Assembly: GCA_023229065.1 (NCBI GenBank)
Contig: JALNZZ010000123.1
Coordinates: 1-6,151 of the forward strand
DNA length: 6,151 nucleotides
DNA from: Porticoccaceae bacterium
GTDB taxonomy: Bacteria > Pseudomonadota > Gammaproteobacteria > Pseudomonadales > Porticoccaceae
Direction: 5' to 3'
Below the pieces are notes generated by a model. It ran no database searches. It worked only from the letters and a program-made list of their open reading frames with translations, and was not told where the DNA came from. Shown in pieces: positions 4,663 through 6,151 of the stretch (the stretch's first letter is position 1; each line of letters starts with the position of its first letter). Made by a program: the position numbers and the translations under genes.

Positions 4663-4878
4663 ATGACAGAGAAATTTGAACCGGATTTTTATACCGTTAG
4701 GCATGCCGAGCTGGTCGAACTGTTGGACGTAGAGCGAACCCCGGCAGTTAAATCAGAGCTTGAGCGGCGGGCATTGGATGAATTGAAGCGTGTTTTTCAG
4801 TTGTACCGGGATGTTTTTGACGACAGCGCGGCAGAAAGATTTTCCGAAGATGCCGCAAGTTTGTTTGTTGACAAATAA
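4663..4878 (+). CDS. Small acidic helical protein, 71 aa
   Basis: GAGGTGA at 4651-4657 lies five bases before ATG 4663 and overlaps the end of the preceding gene, which stops at 4661. An in-frame ATG at 4597 lies within that gene and lacks a suitable site, so the longer form is rejected. The protein is acidic and mostly helical: FYTVRHAELVELLDV, then a long stretch AVKSELERRALDELKRVFQL and RDVFDDSAAERFSED, ending in FVDK. The family is not recognised. It is the last gene of the putative repA operon; after it comes a 331-base gap with structured DNA and no clear terminator. Confidence 0.75.
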   Translation: MTEKFEPDFYTVRHAELVELLDVERTPAVKSELERRALDELKRVFQLYRDVFDDSAAERFSEDAASLFVDK

Positions 4879-5209
4879 AAGAACGTGTTTTCATGCGTTC
4901 CCCTTCGCGTTGCTCCGGGTCGTTCAATCGTGCTGCGCATCGAGCCAGTCCGTTCCGGCCCGTCTCGCCCCATGCGGGCTTCAATCACTAACGTCTTCGG
5001 CCTGTCGGCCTGCGCGCTCCGCTTGCTAACACGCTGCGCGGTTTGGGTTAGATTGCCTTATTCCCTTCACCGTATCACACCGTTCTCGCCGTCAAGGGCT
5101 TCGCGTTCCGCTCGCGGCCTATGGCCGTTTCACCCCTGACGGCTGCGCTGCGGTGTGGTGCCTTCGGTCACAAAGGGCAATCCAGCCCAAGTTCAACCGG
5201 AGGTTTCAC
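4879..5209 (+). promoter_or_regulatory. Structured GC-rich leader before the radC-like gene, no gene seen
   Basis: No convincing gene is present in these 331 bases; frames open here lack ribosome binding sites and recognisable protein. The stretch is dense in short repeats. A direct repeat CTTCGCGTT lies at 4903-4911 and 5099-5107. TCGGCCTG occurs twice in tandem (4997-5012). CGCGC/GCGCG arms lie at 5013-5017 and 5036-5040, and a CGGCC-TAT-GGCCG hairpin at 5115-5127 is followed by TTT. Leaders like this precede genes of the early-transferred region on some conjugative plasmids, where folded single strands act as promoters. That role is inferred here. No clean -35/-10 pair is seen. Confidence 0.4.
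5167..5187 (+). repeat. Left arm of 21-bp inverted repeat around the radC-like gene
   Basis: This arm pairs with the reverse complement of 5868-5888, matching at 20 of 21 positions. The 15-base core AAGGGCAATCCAGCC (5173-5187) is perfect. The arm ends 12 bases before the ribosome binding site GGAGG (5199-5203) of the radC-like gene. Confidence 0.7.
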
Positions 5210-5731
5210 ATGGTTCAAATGAAGCTGTCATTCGACAACATCAACAGCGTTGAAACGCTGTTCGTCAAAGACTCGCACGGCGAATATCAAATTGCCAGCG
5301 CCGCTCAAATTCTCGCGGGCGCACGCAAGGCTGCCGACTCCCTGACCCCCAAGGGCCAAGCGTTCACCAGCCCGCAGATAGTCAAGGACTATCTGGTCGC
5401 AAAGCTGGCAGGCATCGAACACGAAGTGTTCGGGATCATCTTCACAGACAATCAGAACAAGCTGATTGCCTATGAAGAAATGTTCAGCGGAACCATAGAT
5501 TCCGCAGCAGTGTATCCACGCGAAGTTGCAAAAACAGCGTTGCGCCTGAACGCTAAAGCGGTCATTTTCACGCACAACCACCCTAGCGGGTCTACTGAAC
5601 CAAGTGCAGCAGACAGAATGCTCACAAAAAGACTCAAGGAAGCCTTGAGCCTTATTGACGTTAACGTACTCGACCACATTATTGTGGCCGGTACTCAAAC
5701 AACGTCGTTTGCCGAACGCGGCATCCTATGA
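5210..5731 (+). CDS. radC: RadC-like JAMM/JAB domain protein, 173 aa
   Basis: A JAMM-type metal-binding fold of the RadC family is clear: a Glu in YEEMFSGTIDSAAVYPREV (E89 or E90), then HNHPSG with H122 and H124, and S132 and D135, giving the H-x-H-x7-S-x2-D pattern. The C-terminus VLDHIIVAG...SFAERGIL is typical and complete. Full-length chromosomal RadC proteins are longer, near 220 aa, with an N-terminal helix-hairpin-helix part; here the N-terminal 55 residues are different. JAMM proteins usually bind zinc and many act as peptidases, but RadC's activity is not established, and a repair role has been questioned. ATG 5210 is chosen over 5153 because GGAGG at 5199-5203 has six-base spacing. 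Short RadC forms are common on plasmids and islands. It has its own structured leader and a hairpin after the stop. Confidence 0.9.
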   Translation: MVQMKLSFDNINSVETLFVKDSHGEYQIASAAQILAGARKAADSLTPKGQAFTSPQIVKDYLVAKLAGIEHEVFGIIFTDNQNKLIAYEEMFSGTIDSAAVYPREVAKTALRLNAKAVIFTHNHPSGSTEPSAADRMLTKRLKEALSLIDVNVLDHIIVAGTQTTSFAERGIL

Positions 5732-5732
5732 A

Positions 5733-5753
5733 GAATGGGGCATAGCCCCATTC
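5733..5753 (+). terminator. Terminator-like hairpin after the radC-like gene
   Basis: GAATGGGGC (5733-5741) and GCCCCATTC (5745-5753) pair perfectly around an ATA loop, starting one base after the stop codon. The following CTTCAAA has only a weak T-run, so termination may be partial, or the hairpin may protect the mRNA end. Confidence 0.6.
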
Positions 5754-5761
5754 CTTCAAAC

Positions 5762-5807
5762 GCTGGTGACAATACTTGCCACCAGGTACACCAGATCCGT
5801 CACCAGC
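5762..5807. repeat. Inverted repeat pair 1 with GTCACCA
   Basis: GCTGGTGAC (5762-5770) and GTCACCAGC (5799-5807) are perfect 9-base arms with 28 bases between them. CACCAG also appears three times in direct orientation (5780-5785, 5789-5794, 5801-5806). The arms contain the heptamer GTCACCA in opposite orientations. Confidence 0.7.
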
Positions 5808-5864
5808 CCAGCGGCAAAGCCGCCTTTTGCCCAGCCCGCGCAGCGGGTGGGGCGGCGTGCTAAT

Positions 5865-5934
5865 CATGGCTGGATTGCCCTTGGTGACGCTTCGGCGCGA
5901 TCGAGGACGGGCAACTGTCACCATTCCAGCCATG
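5865..5934. repeat. Nested inverted repeats, pair 2
   Basis: CATGGCTGGA (5865-5874) and TCCAGCCATG (5925-5934) form perfect 10-base outer arms. Inside, GGTGAC (5883-5888) and GTCACC (5917-5922) pair, and TTGCCC (5875-5880) could alternatively pair with GGGCAA (5909-5914). Two mutually exclusive folds are thus possible. Confidence 0.65.
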
Positions 5935-6015
5935 CACGCGCCCCTGCCCTTCGGGCACGGTAGAAAGGCGTCTTCGACGCTTTGGCGACAAATGGCCGTC
6001 CTGGCCAGCTCCTGA
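5866..6015 (+). CDS. Doubtful 49-aa reading frame over the palindromes
   Basis: A frame from ATG 5866 to TGA 6013-6015 begins MAGLPLVTLRRDRGRATVTI and continues PAMHAPLPFGHGRKASS. This resembles, from memory, short conserved plasmid frames sometimes annotated as Icd- or Ash-like. There is no ribosome binding site, and the palindromic DNA itself could create the apparent protein conservation. A longer version from ATG 5776 exists. It is listed as a low-confidence candidate only. Confidence 0.2.
   Translation: MAGLPLVTLRRDRGRATVTIPAMHAPLPFGHGRKASSTLWRQMAVLASS
5868..5888 (-). repeat. Right arm of 21-bp inverted repeat around the radC-like gene
   Basis: This is the reverse-complement partner of 5167-5187, with one mismatch. 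It also overlaps the left side of the nested palindrome at 5865-5934 and one GTCACCA heptamer. Confidence 0.7.
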
Positions 6016-6037
6016 ACGTCACCAAATCAAAAGCCCA

Positions 6038-6145
6038 TTCCCGGCAAGCCGGGAAGATTACATGGACACCGCGACAAGTCGCCGTGTTTCAGGCAAAGCC
6101 AGTCAGCCGTTGCACGGCAGACTGAACGCAGCCGGTGAACCGGCT
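6038..6145. other. Array of four consecutive hairpins
   Basis: Four hairpins follow one another: TTCCCGGC/GCCGGGAA (6038-6055, perfect 8 bp); ACACCGCGAC/GTCGCCGTGT (6066-6087, one mismatch in ten); CAGTC-A-GCCGT against ACGGC-A-GACTG (6100-6124, one mismatch); and AGCCGG/CCGGCT with a TGAA loop (6130-6145). The gaps are 10, 12 and 5 bases. Such density suggests a folded RNA leader or a functional single-stranded DNA structure. No gene can be assigned, and the window ends six bases later. Confidence 0.6.
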
Positions 6146-6151
6146 GGATGT

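Larger units (their letters stand above)
5764..6024. repeat. Cluster of five GTCACCA heptamers
   Basis: Copies lie at 5764-5770 (minus), 5799-5805 (plus), 5882-5888 (minus), 5917-5923 (plus) and 6018-6024 (plus). The first four form two inverted pairs, each with exactly 28 bases between arms. No other copy was noticed in the window. Confidence 0.6.
5754..6151. other. Repeat- and hairpin-rich region, no confident gene
   Basis: About 400 bases after the radC-like gene show no confidently coding frame but many inverted repeats and a heptamer repeated five times. It could be a leader of a gene beyond the window edge, a single-strand promoter or priming region, or a protein-binding cis site. The individual repeats are listed separately. 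Confidence 0.5.

Noticed and set aside
4885..5139. Plus-strand frame of 84 codons in the radC leader
   Set aside because: It starts with no ribosome binding site, and the translation is low-complexity Arg/Ser/Pro without a plausible fold. The region is better explained as structured non-coding DNA.
5764..6024. Heptamer cluster as a CRISPR array or classical iteron origin
   Set aside because: The repeats are only 7 bases, in mixed orientation and unevenly spaced between pairs, so not CRISPR. Iterons are normally longer, direct and regularly phased. The cluster is kept as an unexplained cis element.

Overview
The window looks like the backbone of a plasmid, or a plasmid-like integrated element, from a GC-rich proteobacterium. 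The main evidence is a complete plasmid RepA-type replication initiator at 3001-4269. Around it are many short, tightly packed genes, all on the plus strand and nearly all with a clear Shine-Dalgarno sequence. They include a DUF6573-type plasmid protein and a plasmid-type RadC/JAB protein. Backbone genes are GC-rich, while the genes for small membrane proteins are visibly AT-richer. A beta- or gammaproteobacterial host fits the codon use, but the species cannot be fixed from this sequence.

Layout: (1) 53-1598 holds four small genes of no proven function (86, 72, 135 and 182 aa), closed by an intrinsic terminator at 1605-1626. (2) An AT-rich gap carries a good promoter at 1649-1676 and a structured leader. 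It drives what looks like one long operon from 1776 to 4878: a 48-aa protein, an 89-aa protein, a 91-aa protein, an 18+54-residue lipoprotein, a two-helix membrane protein, RepA, a 46-aa single-helix membrane protein with a TTG start, and two small soluble proteins (74 and 71 aa). (3) 4879-5209 is a 331-base GC-rich structured leader with no convincing gene. (4) 5210-5731 is a RadC-like JAMM protein without the usual N-terminal helix-hairpin-helix domain, followed by a terminator-like hairpin. (5) 5754-6151 is a repeat-rich region full of hairpins, with at most one doubtful 49-codon reading frame.

The most interesting signal is a pair of near-identical control elements. One lies in the leader of the 1776 operon and one directly before repA. 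Each has an A6-A7 run, a 9-bp hairpin whose loop begins with ATGG, and a short reading frame that starts in the loop and stops just before the next gene's ribosome binding site. Read on the minus strand, each hairpin is a textbook terminator. On that strand, an extended -10 box lies about 80 bases to its right, just inside the downstream gene. Together this suggests two antisense RNAs of about 70 nt, as in copy-number control of other plasmids. This is inferred from sequence layout only.

Two further structures deserve a look. A 21-bp inverted repeat (20 of 21 matching) brackets the radC-like gene. Downstream of that gene are five copies of the heptamer GTCACCA; four of them form two inverted pairs with exactly the same 28-base spacing. 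No tRNA, rRNA, insertion sequence, integrase or CRISPR array was seen, and no classical iteron origin was identified.
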